Positions 8,636 through 19,304 of a DNA stretch of 64,000 nucleotides are shown in pieces. The stretch comes from CAZNMF01 sp964573795 (GTDB lineage: Bacteria > Acidobacteriota > Vicinamibacteria > Vicinamibacterales > SCN-69-37): contig CAZNMF010000049.1 of NCBI GenBank assembly GCA_964573795.1, positions 1-64,000 of the forward strand, read 5' to 3'. Below the pieces are notes generated by a model, which was not told the origin of the DNA, did not search any database, and saw nothing but the letters and a program-made list of their open reading frames with translations. Positions within the stretch are counted from its first letter, which is position 1, and each line of letters begins with the position of its first letter. A program made the translations under genes and the position numbers.

Positions 8636-8863
8636 CTACTTGCGTCGTTCCTTTGATGGATGGCCGCGCTCGGCCATGAAGCGATCGAAGTCGCCCCAAT
8701 TCAGCTTCCTTGGCTTCTGTTTGCTTCGGCCGTACCAGACGATCGCGCCGCGCGATACTTTCAACGTATCGAACTTCACGCCGTCGCGGTACACATCAAA
8801 CGACACATCCGTTGATCGCAGTTCCTGCCACGGCACATTGAACTTTGCCCAATGCTCAGCCAT
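8636..8863 (-). CDS. Small conserved-looking protein of unknown function
   Basis: This 75-residue product begins MAEHWAKFNVPWQELRSTDV and ends in a basic stretch (GHPSKERRK). It has balanced composition, many aromatic residues (three Trp in the core: WQEL, IVWYGR, LNWGDF) and no membrane segment. That makes it more protein-like than the opposite-strand reading. It converges on rsmG with parS between them. I do not recognise a family. It lies in a locally less G+C-rich stretch. Confidence 0.6.
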   Translation of the reverse strand: MAEHWAKFNVPWQELRSTDVSFDVYRDGVKFDTLKVSRGAIVWYGRSKQKPRKLNWGDFDRFMAERGHPSKERRK

Positions 8864-8867
8864 TTAG

Positions 8868-9397
8868 TCCCTGCCTTGAAGTGAGAAAGCGTGTCACGCG
8901 TCGCCTGGGCTCCACGTCAGGCTTACGCTCAGGTCGCACGCGAATCCTACTTCGCCTTGAAGGGAAGAACAGCCCGTTGTTTCCAGACATCACGACCACG
9001 AGCTGCCTGCGGGTCAGGTCATCGCGGCGCAGTCATCTCTCCCAGCGTCTCCAATTTTCGCGGCGTGCAACGACATGCGTGGCCGGCTCGCCGCCTGGTC
9101 TGTGCCAACTCACAACTTTCCCTCGAGCGTGACGCCCAGACGCGACAAACATCACGCGCTCGGCGAGCCGAATGGCCACGGATTCGCCTCGCATGCTCTT
9201 CCCTGTCGCTGCCCTACCAATCTCGTCAGCCAGACGCCGCGCCATCAAGGCTTGGACTTCGGCGCCACACTTTCACGCGCTCGACCATCGCCCGTGCGTC
9301 CCGTTCGAAAACCTGACTTGACGGAAGGCGCGCTCAACGTCGACAATTTCGCCTGTCGCGTCAGAGCCTAGCCAGAAGATATTTGGTCATATAACAT
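8868..9397. other. 530-bp stretch without a convincing gene
   Basis: By eye this interval is less G+C-rich than its surroundings, and no strand gives a recognisable product. On the minus strand a 71-codon reading (9033-9248) has protein-like wording (SVAIRLAERVMFVASGRHA). Another short fragment at about 9275-9370 (GEIVDVERAFRQVRF) lies in a different frame and is cut by stops. This pattern fits decayed coding remnants or intergenic DNA. No clear promoter or Shine-Dalgarno was found before parA. Confidence 0.4.
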
Positions 9398-10246
9398 ATG
9401 AGCGAGCGCGCCCGCATCATTGCCGTCGCCAACCAAAAAGGCGGCGTCGCCAAGACGACCACGGCCATCAATCTCGGTGCGTCGCTGGCCATGGCCAATC
9501 AGCGTGTGCTGCTCGTCGACCTCGACCCGCAGGGCAACCTGACGAGCGGCGTCGGACGAAAGGGAAGTCCGGGGCCCGGCGGCACCGCCTATGAGGCGCT
9601 CACCGGCGACGACGATCCGCGTGGGTTCGTCATTCCGACGGGGGTCGACCACCTGTCGCTCATCCCGGCGGACCGCGACCTCACGGGCGCCGAAATCGAG
9701 CTCGTCGGTCTCGATGCCCGCGAGCGCCGGCTGGAGCGCGTGCTCGCCTCGCTCGCGCCGGACTTCGACTACATCTTCGTGGACTCGCCGCCGTCGCTCG
9801 GCCTGCTCACCCTCAACGCGCTCGTCGCCGCCGACGCGGTGCTGATTCCCCTCAACTGCGAGTACTTCGCGCTCGAGGGCATCGCCGAGCTGATGGCGAC
9901 GATCGACCGCGTGCGCGCCGCGCTCAACCCGCGCCTCGCCGTCGAAGGCGTGCTGCTGACGATGTACGACGACCGGACGAACCTGGGTCAGCAGGTGAGC
10001 GCCAACATCCGTGAGTTCTTCGGCGACCAGGTCTACCGCACCGTGATCCCGCGCAACATCCGGCTCGGTGAGGCGCCGAGCCACGGCGTGCCGGTCATCC
10101 TCTACGACGCGCGCTCGCGCGGCGCAGAGGCTTATGTGGCATTCGCACATGAGTTCATGGCGCGCACACGCCGGCCCGCGCCCGACGCCGATGCCGCTGG
10201 CACGCCGCCGCCGGACCAGGCGCCGCCGCACTCGGAGCAGGAATAG
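9398..10246 (+). CDS. parA: Chromosome partitioning ATPase ParA (Soj)
   Basis: ParA is a Walker-type ATPase that binds DNA non-specifically and moves ParB-parS complexes. The 282-residue product has the deviant Walker A KGGVAKTT at 14-21, Walker A' region VLLVDLDPQGNLTSG, and FDYIFVDSPPSLGLL. The C-terminus has an acidic/proline extension. It lies 10 bp before parB and close to parS, completing a chromosomal parABS set. Confidence 0.96.
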   Translation: MSERARIIAVANQKGGVAKTTTAINLGASLAMANQRVLLVDLDPQGNLTSGVGRKGSPGPGGTAYEALTGDDDPRGFVIPTGVDHLSLIPADRDLTGAEIELVGLDARERRLERVLASLAPDFDYIFVDSPPSLGLLTLNALVAADAVLIPLNCEYFALEGIAELMATIDRVRAALNPRLAVEGVLLTMYDDRTNLGQQVSANIREFFGDQVYRTVIPRNIRLGEAPSHGVPVILYDARSRGAEAYVAFAHEFMARTRRPAPDADAAGTPPPDQAPPHSEQE

Positions 10247-10256
10247 GAGCCCGCAC

Positions 10257-11141
10257 ATGGCCGAGAAACGACCCGCGCTCGGACGAGGCCTGAGCGCGCT
10301 GATTCCACCCGCGCCGCCACCACAGCCGGCCGCCGCGCCTGCGCCGCCCGCGCCCGGCGCGCCGGCCCGCCCCACGGAAATCGACATCGATCTGCTGACG
10401 CCGAATCCGCGCCAGCCGCGCACGAGCATCGACGAGGGCACCCTCGAGGAGCTGGCCCAGTCGATCCGCAGCAACGGCGTGATCCAGCCGATTCTCGTGC
10501 GGCCGTCGGGCGGCCGGTACGAGATCGTCGCCGGCGAGCGGCGATGGCGCGCCGCACAGCGCGCGGGCCTGCTCAAGGTCCCCGTCACGATCCGCGAGAT
10601 CGACGATGCGAGCCTCCTGCAGGTCGCGCTGATCGAGAACATCCAGCGCGAGGATCTGAATCCAATCGAGGAGGCGCAGGCCTATCGCCGGCTGGCCGAC
10701 GAGCTGAAGCTCTCGCAGGAATCGATCGCCGGCGCGGTCGGCAAGGACCGCGCGACCGTCGCCAACTACGTGCGCCTGCTCCGGCTGCCGGCCGAAGTGC
10801 GGAACGACTTGGCGTCGAACGCGCTCAGCATGGGGCACGCGCGCGCGCTGCTCGGCCTGGCCGACGAAGCGGCCCAACGGAGGCTGGCGCGCGAGGTCGT
10901 CTCGCGGCAGCTGTCCGTGCGAGAGACGGAAGCCCTCGTCCGCCGCGAAACGACGCCGGCACCGGTGCCCGCGCCCAAACCGGTCGACCCCAACACGCGT
11001 GCCGCCGAAGAACAGTTGAAGCTGGCGCTCGGCACGCGCACGCGCATCATCCGCAAGGGCCGGGGCGGCCGAATCGAGATCGACTTCACCTCCGAGGACG
11101 AGCTCCACCGGCTGTTCGAGCGGTTGACCGAAACGCGATAG
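10257..11141 (+). CDS. parB: Chromosome partitioning protein ParB (Spo0J)
   Basis: ParB is a CTP-dependent clamp that loads at parS. The 294-residue product starts RPALGRGLSALI (ParA-interacting tail), then a Pro/Ala linker. The ParB/Srx nucleotide-binding domain has GERRWRAAQRAG near 90-102 and ENIQREDLNPIEEAQAY. An HTH region (LSQESIAGAVGKDRATVANYVR) and a C-terminal dimerisation domain follow. The start ATG 10257 lies 10 bp after parA. Confidence 0.96.
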   Translation: MAEKRPALGRGLSALIPPAPPPQPAAAPAPPAPGAPARPTEIDIDLLTPNPRQPRTSIDEGTLEELAQSIRSNGVIQPILVRPSGGRYEIVAGERRWRAAQRAGLLKVPVTIREIDDASLLQVALIENIQREDLNPIEEAQAYRRLADELKLSQESIAGAVGKDRATVANYVRLLRLPAEVRNDLASNALSMGHARALLGLADEAAQRRLAREVVSRQLSVRETEALVRRETTPAPVPAPKPVDPNTRAAEEQLKLALGTRTRIIRKGRGGRIEIDFTSEDELHRLFERLTETR

Positions 11142-11198
11142 CTCTCGACGTCGGCCATGACCGGACATCGACGCGGATGTCGCCAGCGCCGCGTCGAG

Positions 11199-11228
11199 TT
11201 GCCCGTATTTGGCGCCGAATGGTATAAA
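11199..11228 (+). promoter_or_regulatory. Sigma-70-type promoter for the atp cluster
   Basis: TTGCCC (11199-11204, 4/6) and TATAAA (11223-11228, 5/6) are separated by 18 bp in an A+T-richer patch between parB and atpH. The leader before atpH would be about 180 nt. The rest of the 273-bp gap shows no gene. Confidence 0.5.
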
Positions 11229-11414
11229 TTTACGTTTTGCCGAAGGGCAGTGCGACCGGCCTATGGGCCTCGACTTCCCGCGGCCAACGCCGTTGGGGAT
11301 GCTGCCCGGTCGTGCGTGCGCCACACAAGTCACGGGCGCGGCACGAAGACCGGCCGAATGCCGCCTCCTCGCCGGCCGGCGAAGGATTCACGAGAGAGCG
11401 ATCGAGCGCCGTTC

Positions 11415-11963
11415 ATGAGCGATCAGTCTGTCGCCCGTCAATACGCGAATGCCTTGTTCGACGTCGCGGCCCCGCGCGAGCGCGTCGACGTCGTGCGTCG
11501 CGATCTGTCGGCCGTGACTGCGCTCGTCGCCGATCATGCCGAGCTCTCGACGGTGTTCGCGGCACCCTTGATCGTGCCGCGGAAGAAGCGCGCGCTCGTC
11601 GAGGCGCTGCTGGTGCAGGTCGGCGATCTCGCCGACGAAGTGCGGCGGCTGCTGCTGTTTCTGGCGGATCGCGATCGGCTCCGGTTGCTGGCCGCGATTC
11701 GGGACGCGTTCGAGGCGCGCGTGATGGACGCGTCCAAGGTCGCATCCGCCGACGTGGTCACGGCCGTGCCGCTGCCGGCCGGTGACGAAGCGGCGTTGGC
11801 CGCGGCGCTCGGCAAGGTGACCGGCCGGCAGGTGACGATTCAGTCGCGCGTCGACCCGTCGATCGTCGGCGGTCTCGTCGCGCGCGTCGGCAGCCTCGTC
11901 ATCGACGGCAGCGTCGTGCGGCAGATGGCGCGGCTGCGCGAGCGGCTGCTCGGCGAGGCATAG
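11415..11963 (+). CDS. atpH: F1Fo ATP synthase subunit delta
   Basis: Subunit delta links the F1 head to the peripheral stalk. The 182-residue product begins MSDQSVARQYANALFDVA, the typical delta start. It has the conserved C-terminal region RVDPSIVGGLVARVGSLVIDGSV. It opens an atpH-A-G-D-C cluster. No atpB, atpE or atpF lies upstream; parB is the neighbour. Confidence 0.95.
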   Translation: MSDQSVARQYANALFDVAAPRERVDVVRRDLSAVTALVADHAELSTVFAAPLIVPRKKRALVEALLVQVGDLADEVRRLLLFLADRDRLRLLAAIRDAFEARVMDASKVASADVVTAVPLPAGDEAALAAALGKVTGRQVTIQSRVDPSIVGGLVARVGSLVIDGSVVRQMARLRERLLGEA

Positions 11964-12036
11964 CAGCGCATCGCCCGGCGCGTGTGAGACGCCCGGGCAC
12001 GAAGCGGGCCCCGAGACGCGCCCGCGAAGGACGGCA

Positions 12037-13560
<1,524 letters not shown>

Positions 13561-13583
13561 CGCCGGCGACACGCGAGACCCAC

Positions 13584-14450
13584 GTGCCATCTCTCATCGA
13601 CATGCGGCGGCGCATCCGCGCCGTGAAATCGACGCAGCAGATCACCAAGGCCATGAAGATGGTCGCGGCGTCCAAGCTGCGCCGCGCGCAGGAGCGCGTG
13701 ATCGCGACGCGGCCGTTCGCGCGCCAGGCGCGCCACGTGCTGGCCAGCGTCGCGTCGCGCATCGATCCGCACGCCCATCCGCTGCTGCAGCGGCGGCACG
13801 GCGCGCAGGTCGGCCCGACGCTCGTGATCGCGATCACGGCCGATCGCGGCCTGTGCGGCAGCTTCAACACGAACGTCATCAAGGCGGTCGGCGCGTTCCT
13901 GCGCGAGAACGCGGGCCGCGCGGTCTCCCTCGGGCTCGTCGGCCGCAAGAGCCGCGACTTCCTCGGACGCCGCGGCCTGCCCGTGCGGTTCGACTACGTC
14001 AACCTGCCGAAGGTGATCACGTTCGCGGAAGCGGAAGCGATCGCCGCGCCGGCCGTTGCGGACTTCATCGAGGGCAAGGTCGACAGCGTCTATCTGATTT
14101 ACAACGAGTTCAAGTCCGTCATTCAGCAGAAGGTCGTCGTCGAGCCGCTGCTGCCGCTCGCGCCGATCGCCGACGAGCCGGCCAGCGCCGATGCGACGGA
14201 ATATCTGTTCGAGCCGTCGCCCGAGCGGATCCTCGACGTGCTGTTGCACCGGCTCGTGGTCGCGCAGGTCCTGCGCGCGCTGCTCGAGTCGAACGCCGCG
14301 TTCTTCGCGGCGCAGATGACGGCGATGGACGCGGCAACGCGCAACTCGTCGGAGATGATCGACAGCCTGACGCTCTACATGAACAAGCTGCGCCAGGCGG
14401 CGATCACGCGCGAGATCATCGAAGTGGTGTCGGGCGCGCAGGCGCTGTGA
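13584..14450 (+). CDS. atpG: F1Fo ATP synthase subunit gamma
   Basis: Gamma is the rotating central shaft. The 288-residue product starts at GTG 13584 with PSLIDMRRRIRAVKSTQQI. It has TADRGLCGSFNTNV and ends with the conserved C-terminal helix region NSSEMIDSLTLYMNKLRQAA followed by ITREIIEVVSGAQAL. It lies between atpA and atpD in the standard order. Confidence 0.97.
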   Translation: MPSLIDMRRRIRAVKSTQQITKAMKMVAASKLRRAQERVIATRPFARQARHVLASVASRIDPHAHPLLQRRHGAQVGPTLVIAITADRGLCGSFNTNVIKAVGAFLRENAGRAVSLGLVGRKSRDFLGRRGLPVRFDYVNLPKVITFAEAEAIAAPAVADFIEGKVDSVYLIYNEFKSVIQQKVVVEPLLPLAPIADEPASADATEYLFEPSPERILDVLLHRLVVAQVLRALLESNAAFFAAQMTAMDAATRNSSEMIDSLTLYMNKLRQAAITREIIEVVSGAQAL

Positions 14451-14513
14451 CGGCCGATCGCACGCACGCGGATCGCCGCCAACGACGACGAACTGAGAGA
14501 TAGAGATACAGAC

Positions 14514-15956
14514 ATGGCAGTCGCTGAAGCAGTCAAGGTCGGCAAGGTCGTCCAGGTCATCGGCCCCGTGGTCGACATCGAGTTCGAGGGCGGCCACCTG
14601 CCGGCGATCTACAACGCCGTGCGCGTCACCGGAGAGGCCGGCGCCGATCGCATCGAGATCATCGTCGAAGTCGAGCAGCATCTCGGCGAGAACCGCGTCC
14701 GCACCGTCGCGATGAAGCCGACCGACGGCCTGCAGCGCGGCATGACGGCCGAGGATCTCGGCGGGCCGATTTCGGTGCCGGTGGGGCCGCAGACGCTCGG
14801 CCGCGTGCTGAACGTCCTCGGCGAGCCCGTCGACTTTCCGGATCGGCCGGTGCAGTCGAAGGATCGCTGGCCCATCCATCGGCCGGCGCCGACGCTCGAG
14901 GAACAGTCGACCGAGCTGAAGATGTTCGAGACGGGCATCAAGGTGATCGACCTGCTCGAGCCGTATCTGCAGGGCGGCAAGATCGGCCTGTTCGGCGGCG
15001 CGGGCGTCGGCAAGACGGTCATCATCATGGAGCTCATCAACAACATCGCCATGAAGCACGGCGGTGTGTCGGTGTTCGGCGGCGTCGGCGAGCGCACGCG
15101 CGAGGGCAACGATCTCTGGCTGGAGTTCCAGGAGAGCGGCGTCATCGATCCGAACGATCCGTCCAAGTCGCGCGCGGCCCTCGTCTACGGACAGATGACC
15201 GAGCCGCCAGGCGCGCGTCTTCGCGTCGCGCTGTCGGCGCTGACCGTCGCCGAGTACTTCCGCGACGCCGAAGGCAAGGACGTGCTGCTGTTCGTCGACA
15301 ACATCTTCCGGTTCACGCAGGCAGGATCGGAGGTCTCGGCGCTGCTCGGCCGCATGCCGTCGGCCGTCGGCTATCAGCCGACGCTGCTCAGCGAGATGGG
15401 CGAGCTGCAGGAGCGCATCACGTCCACGCGCAAGGGCTCGATCACGTCGGTGCAGGCCATCTACGTCCCGGCCGACGACTACACCGATCCGGCGCCGGCG
15501 ACGACGTTCGCGCACCTCGACGCGACGACGAACCTGTCGCGCGCGATCGCGGAGCTCGGCATCTATCCGGCGGTCGATCCGCTCGCGTCGACCTCGCGCA
15601 TCCTCGATCCGCGCATCATCGGCGACGAGCACTACAACGTGGCGCGATCGGTCAAGCAGATCCTGCAGCGCTACAAGGACCTGCAGGACATCATCGCGAT
15701 TCTCGGCATCGACGAGCTGTCCGAGGACGACAAGCTGACGGTCGCGCGCGCGCGCAAGATCCAGAAGTTCCTGTCGCAGCCGTTCTTCGTCGCCGAGCAG
15801 TTCACCGGCTACAAGGGCAAGTACGTCCCGATCGCGGAGACCGTGCGCGGCTTCAAGGAGATCGTCGAGGGCAAGCACGACGACATTCCGGAGCAGGCGT
15901 TCTATCTCGCCGGCACGATTGACGAAGTGATCGAGCGCGCGCAGAAGCAGAGCTAG
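14514..15956 (+). CDS. atpD: F1Fo ATP synthase subunit beta
   Basis: Beta is the catalytic subunit. The 480-residue product has P-loop GGAGVGKTV at about 161-169, GERTREGNDLW, and LFVDNIFRFTQAGSEVSALL. It also has a typical C-terminal helical domain with AEQFTGYKGKYV. It follows atpG by 63 bp and precedes atpC by 3 bp. Confidence 0.98.
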   Translation: MAVAEAVKVGKVVQVIGPVVDIEFEGGHLPAIYNAVRVTGEAGADRIEIIVEVEQHLGENRVRTVAMKPTDGLQRGMTAEDLGGPISVPVGPQTLGRVLNVLGEPVDFPDRPVQSKDRWPIHRPAPTLEEQSTELKMFETGIKVIDLLEPYLQGGKIGLFGGAGVGKTVIIMELINNIAMKHGGVSVFGGVGERTREGNDLWLEFQESGVIDPNDPSKSRAALVYGQMTEPPGARLRVALSALTVAEYFRDAEGKDVLLFVDNIFRFTQAGSEVSALLGRMPSAVGYQPTLLSEMGELQERITSTRKGSITSVQAIYVPADDYTDPAPATTFAHLDATTNLSRAIAELGIYPAVDPLASTSRILDPRIIGDEHYNVARSVKQILQRYKDLQDIIAILGIDELSEDDKLTVARARKIQKFLSQPFFVAEQFTGYKGKYVPIAETVRGFKEIVEGKHDDIPEQAFYLAGTIDEVIERAQKQS

Positions 15957-15959
15957 ATC

Positions 15960-16385
15960 ATGGCGATTCCCGCTCATCTGACGCTGGAGTTCGTGACGCC
16001 CGAGCGCGCCGTCTACCACGAGCAGGTCGACGAGGTGGAGCTGCCGGGCGAAGCGGGCTATTTCGGCGTGCTGCCCGGCCATGCGCCGCTGCTCGCGGCG
16101 CTGCAGACCGGCGAGATGTGGTATCGCCAGGGCTCGGTGAAGGTCTACGCGTTCATCGACGGCGGCTTCGCGGAGGTCCTGCCGGATCGCGTGTCGATTC
16201 TCGCGCAGGTGGCGGAGCGGGCCGAGGACATCGACACCCAGCGCGCGGAGGCCTCGAAGCGCCGGGCCGAAGAGCGGCTCTCGCGTCCGACGACGACCGA
16301 CTTCGATGCCGAGCGGGCGCGCATCGCGCTGCTGCGCGCGATCACGCGTCTCAACGTGTCGCGCCAGGGCCGGCCCCGCGCGTAA
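15960..16385 (+). CDS. atpC: F1Fo ATP synthase subunit epsilon
   Basis: Epsilon joins gamma to the c-ring and can inhibit ATP hydrolysis. The 141-residue product has the beta-sandwich pattern (TLEFVTPERAVYHEQVDEVE, then GYFGVLPGHAPLLAAL) and a C-terminal helical region. It ends the F1 cluster; six bases later a PP2C phosphatase gene begins. Confidence 0.95.
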   Translation: MAIPAHLTLEFVTPERAVYHEQVDEVELPGEAGYFGVLPGHAPLLAALQTGEMWYRQGSVKVYAFIDGGFAEVLPDRVSILAQVAERAEDIDTQRAEASKRRAEERLSRPTTTDFDAERARIALLRAITRLNVSRQGRPRA

Positions 16386-16391
16386 TCGCTC

Positions 16392-17162
16392 ATGCTGCGC
16401 ATCACCTCGGCGGTGGCGTCCCATCCGGGTTTGCGCCGGGAGGAGAACGAGGACTCGTACTGCGTGCGGCCCGACCTCGGCCTCTTCCTCGTGGCCGACG
16501 GCATGGGCGGGCACGCGGCCGGTGAGATCGCGTCGAAGCTCGCCGTCGACGCGATCGAGGCCTTCGTCGCCGACACGAAGAACGCCGACGTCAATCGGAC
16601 GTGGCCGTTTCCCTTCGATCGCTCGCTGTCGCTCGACGGCAATCGTCTGAAGGCGGCGTTCCGGCTCGCGAATCGACGCATCGCCGACGCCATGGACGGC
16701 AACGAGGCGCTGCGCGGCATGGCGACGACGGCGGCCGCGCTGCTCGTGGGCCGGGAGCAGCCGGTGGCCGCGCACGTCGGCGACAGCCGCATCTATCGCT
16801 GGCGCAAGAGCCAGCTCGAGCAGCTGACGCAGGATCACTCCTGGGTGAGCGAGCAGGTGCGCGCCGGAATCATCTCGGAGTCGGACGCGCGGCGCCATCC
16901 CTGGCGCAACGTCGTCACGCGCGCGCTCGCTGGCGGCGACGATCCGGACATCGACGTCGCCGTCGTGCCGGTCGAGCCCGGCGATCGGTTCCTGATCTGC
17001 TCCGACGGCCTCTCGAGCGTCGTCGGCAAGCCGGTCATCGAGCGGATCCTCGCGACGAACGCGGATCTCGAGTCGATCTGCCAGGCGCTCATCAACGCGG
17101 CCAACGACGGCGGCGGACCGGACAACATCACCGTCGCGATGCTGCAGGTCGATGTGGACTAA
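16392..17162 (+). CDS. PP2C-family serine/threonine protein phosphatase
   Basis: This 256-residue cytosolic protein has the metal-binding motifs of bacterial PPM/PP2C (PrpC/Stp-like) phosphatases. These are REENEDSY near 17-24, VADGMGGHAAGEIAS, THV-type AHVGDSRIYRW, FLICSDGLSS and GGGPDNITVAML. It would remove phosphate from Ser/Thr of target proteins; no partner kinase lies beside it. Its last 11 bases overlap the start of the exporter permease gene. Confidence 0.93.
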   Translation: MLRITSAVASHPGLRREENEDSYCVRPDLGLFLVADGMGGHAAGEIASKLAVDAIEAFVADTKNADVNRTWPFPFDRSLSLDGNRLKAAFRLANRRIADAMDGNEALRGMATTAAALLVGREQPVAAHVGDSRIYRWRKSQLEQLTQDHSWVSEQVRAGIISESDARRHPWRNVVTRALAGGDDPDIDVAVVPVEPGDRFLICSDGLSSVVGKPVIERILATNADLESICQALINAANDGGGPDNITVAMLQVDVD

Positions 17163-17967
17163 CCTCGCCAGCCTGCTGCGTCATCGCGGCCTGATCCAGA
17201 GCCTGGTCGTTCGCGAGCTGAAAGCGCGCTATCGCGGATCGGTGCTCGGCTTCTTCTGGTCGTTCGTCAACCCGCTGCTGCTGCTGTCGGTCTACACGTT
17301 CGTGTTCGCCTACATCATGCCGAACGAGGAGGAGCGCACGCGGCCGTACTCGGTGTTCATGTTCTGCGCGCTGCTGCCCTGGACGTGGTTCCAGACATCG
17401 ATCAACGAAGCGGCGGGCTCGCTGATTTCCGGCGGGAACCTCATCAAGAAAGTGCTGTTTCCAGCCGAAGTGCTGCCGATCGTCACCGTGCTTGCGAACA
17501 TGGTGCACTTCCTGCTGGGCCTCCCGATCCTCGCGGCGTTCATGGTGGGCAGGCACCACTACCCGTATCCGGCCAATTTGCCGTGGTTTCCGCTGGTGGT
17601 GCTGATTCAGCTGATCTTCACGATTGCGTTGGCGCTCATCGTGTCGTCGCTGACCGTGCACTTTCGCGATCTGCGGGATCTCGTCTCGAACCTGTTGACG
17701 TTCTGGTTCTTCGCGACGCCAATCATCTACGACTACCAGGCGAAGAACGTCCAGGCGCTGAAGTGGCTGTTCAACATCAATCCGTTCTTCCATCTGTCCG
17801 TGTCGTATCAGGAGATCCTGTTCTTCCATCCCGAACATCCTGGCGACACGTTCATGAACGGGCATCTGATGTGGCTGCTGGTCATGGGAGCCGCGTCCTG
17901 CCTGCTGTTTCTCGTGGCGTACTGGCTCTTCGACCGCCTGCGTGACTCGTTCGCGGAGGTCGTATGA
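17152..17967 (+). CDS. ABC-2 type polysaccharide/O-antigen exporter permease (Wzm/TagG-like)
   Basis: The 271-residue membrane protein begins MWTNLASLLRHRGLIQSLVV. It carries the family region RELKARYRGSVLGFFWSFVNPL and about six hydrophobic segments. With the downstream ATPase it should export a lipid-linked polysaccharide across the inner membrane. It overlaps the PP2C gene by 11 bp and the ATPase gene by 4 bp, so the three are probably co-translated. Confidence 0.92.
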   Translation: MWTNLASLLRHRGLIQSLVVRELKARYRGSVLGFFWSFVNPLLLLSVYTFVFAYIMPNEEERTRPYSVFMFCALLPWTWFQTSINEAAGSLISGGNLIKKVLFPAEVLPIVTVLANMVHFLLGLPILAAFMVGRHHYPYPANLPWFPLVVLIQLIFTIALALIVSSLTVHFRDLRDLVSNLLTFWFFATPIIYDYQAKNVQALKWLFNINPFFHLSVSYQEILFFHPEHPGDTFMNGHLMWLLVMGAASCLLFLVAYWLFDRLRDSFAEVV

Positions 17968-19283
17968 CGCCCGCCATCGAGCTCGATCGCGCCACGAAGA
18001 TCTATCGTCGCTACGGCGGCCGGCAGTTCGCCACGCTGAAAAGCGCGCTGCTGCAGCGCAGCGTCATGCGCGATCTGCAGCCGCGCGAGACGTTCACCGC
18101 GGTGCAGAACCTGAGCTGTCAGGTCGCCCAGGGCCAGACGCTCGGCGTGATTGGCCGGAACGGATCGGGCAAGAGCACGACGCTGAAGCTCGTGGCCGGC
18201 ATCACGAAGCCAACGAGCGGCACGGTGCGCGTGCGCGGCCGCATCTCGGCCCTCATCGAGCTGGGCGCGGGCTTTCATCCGGAGATCTCCGGGCGCGAGA
18301 ACGTCTTCATCAACGGCATCATGCTCGGGCTCTCGCGGCACGAGATTCAGCAGCGCTTCGACGAGATCGTCGAGTTCGCGGAGCTGCGGGAGTTCATCGA
18401 CGCGCCCGTCAAGACGTACTCGTCCGGCATGTACATGCGGCTGGGGTTCGCCGTCGCGATCCACGTCGACCCGGACGTGCTGCTCGTGGACGAGGTCCTC
18501 GCCGTCGGCGACGAGGGCTTCACGCACAAGTGCCTCGACAAGTTCGGCGAGTTCAAGCGCCGCAACAAGACCATCCTGCTCGTGACGCACTCGCTCGGCC
18601 TCGTCGAGCGCTTCTGCGACGAAGCGCTGTGGCTCGATCACGGCCAGAAGCGCGAGCAGGGCGATCCCAAGCGCGTCATCGGCGCGTACATGACCGACGT
18701 CGAGCGGCAGGAAGAACACGAGCTCGCGGCGGCCGACGCGAAGCATCAGCAGGAAGCGGATGCCGCCGACGCGTCGCCGCAAGGCGCGATCGAAGCGCAC
18801 GGCATCGTCGAGGACATGACGCGCGCGACCGAGGGCCGGTGGGGCATCGGCGGCGCGCAGATCTCCGACGTGACGCTGTTCGGCGATCACGGCCAGCCGA
18901 CGCAGATCTTTCACACCGGCGAGCCGGTGACGATTCAGTTCACCGTCTCGACGCCGAAGCCGATCGCGGACTTCGCCTTCGGCATCGGCGTCTTCAACGC
19001 CGAAGGCGTCTGCGTCTACGGCACGAACACGGACATCGAAGAGTACGAGCCGGCGGAGCTGGCCGGATCGTCGAACGTGCGGCTGGAGATCGACGCGCTC
19101 GATCTGGTCGAAGGGACGTACAAGCTCGACGTCGCAGTCCACCGGCGCGACGGCACGCCGTACGACTATCATCGTCTTCTGCACACGTTTCGTGTGAAGT
19201 CGCGGCTCAAGGACATCGGCATCTACCGGCCGAAGCATCGCTGGACGTTCTCGCCGACGGTGACCTTCCGGCTGAAGCCCTGA
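17964..19283 (+). CDS. ABC exporter ATPase with Wzt-type carbohydrate-binding C-domain
   Basis: The 439-residue product has an ATPase domain with Walker A GRNGSGKST near 64-72, signature YSSGMYMRLGFAVA near 153, and Walker B VLLVDEVLAVGD. A charged linker follows. A C-terminal beta domain (about 290-435; ISDVTLFGDHGQPTQIF, LHTFRVKSRLKDIGIYRPKH) resembles Wzt_C, which in O-antigen exporters recognises the glycan end. It pairs with the permease upstream. Confidence 0.93.
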   Translation: MTPAIELDRATKIYRRYGGRQFATLKSALLQRSVMRDLQPRETFTAVQNLSCQVAQGQTLGVIGRNGSGKSTTLKLVAGITKPTSGTVRVRGRISALIELGAGFHPEISGRENVFINGIMLGLSRHEIQQRFDEIVEFAELREFIDAPVKTYSSGMYMRLGFAVAIHVDPDVLLVDEVLAVGDEGFTHKCLDKFGEFKRRNKTILLVTHSLGLVERFCDEALWLDHGQKREQGDPKRVIGAYMTDVERQEEHELAAADAKHQQEADAADASPQGAIEAHGIVEDMTRATEGRWGIGGAQISDVTLFGDHGQPTQIFHTGEPVTIQFTVSTPKPIADFAFGIGVFNAEGVCVYGTNTDIEEYEPAELAGSSNVRLEIDALDLVEGTYKLDVAVHRRDGTPYDYHRLLHTFRVKSRLKDIGIYRPKHRWTFSPTVTFRLKP

Positions 19284-19304
19284 TCGCCCGCGGCCGTCTT
19301 CGCG

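Noticed and set aside
9033..9248. 71-codon minus-strand frame as a real small gene
   Set aside because: Start is TTG/ATG without a good ribosome-binding site, no family is recognised, and neighbouring frames carry stop-interrupted fragments. It is kept only as part of the described gap.
9390..9395. TATAAC as a -10 box for parA
   Set aside because: It ends two bases before the ATG, which would place the transcription start inside the coding sequence.
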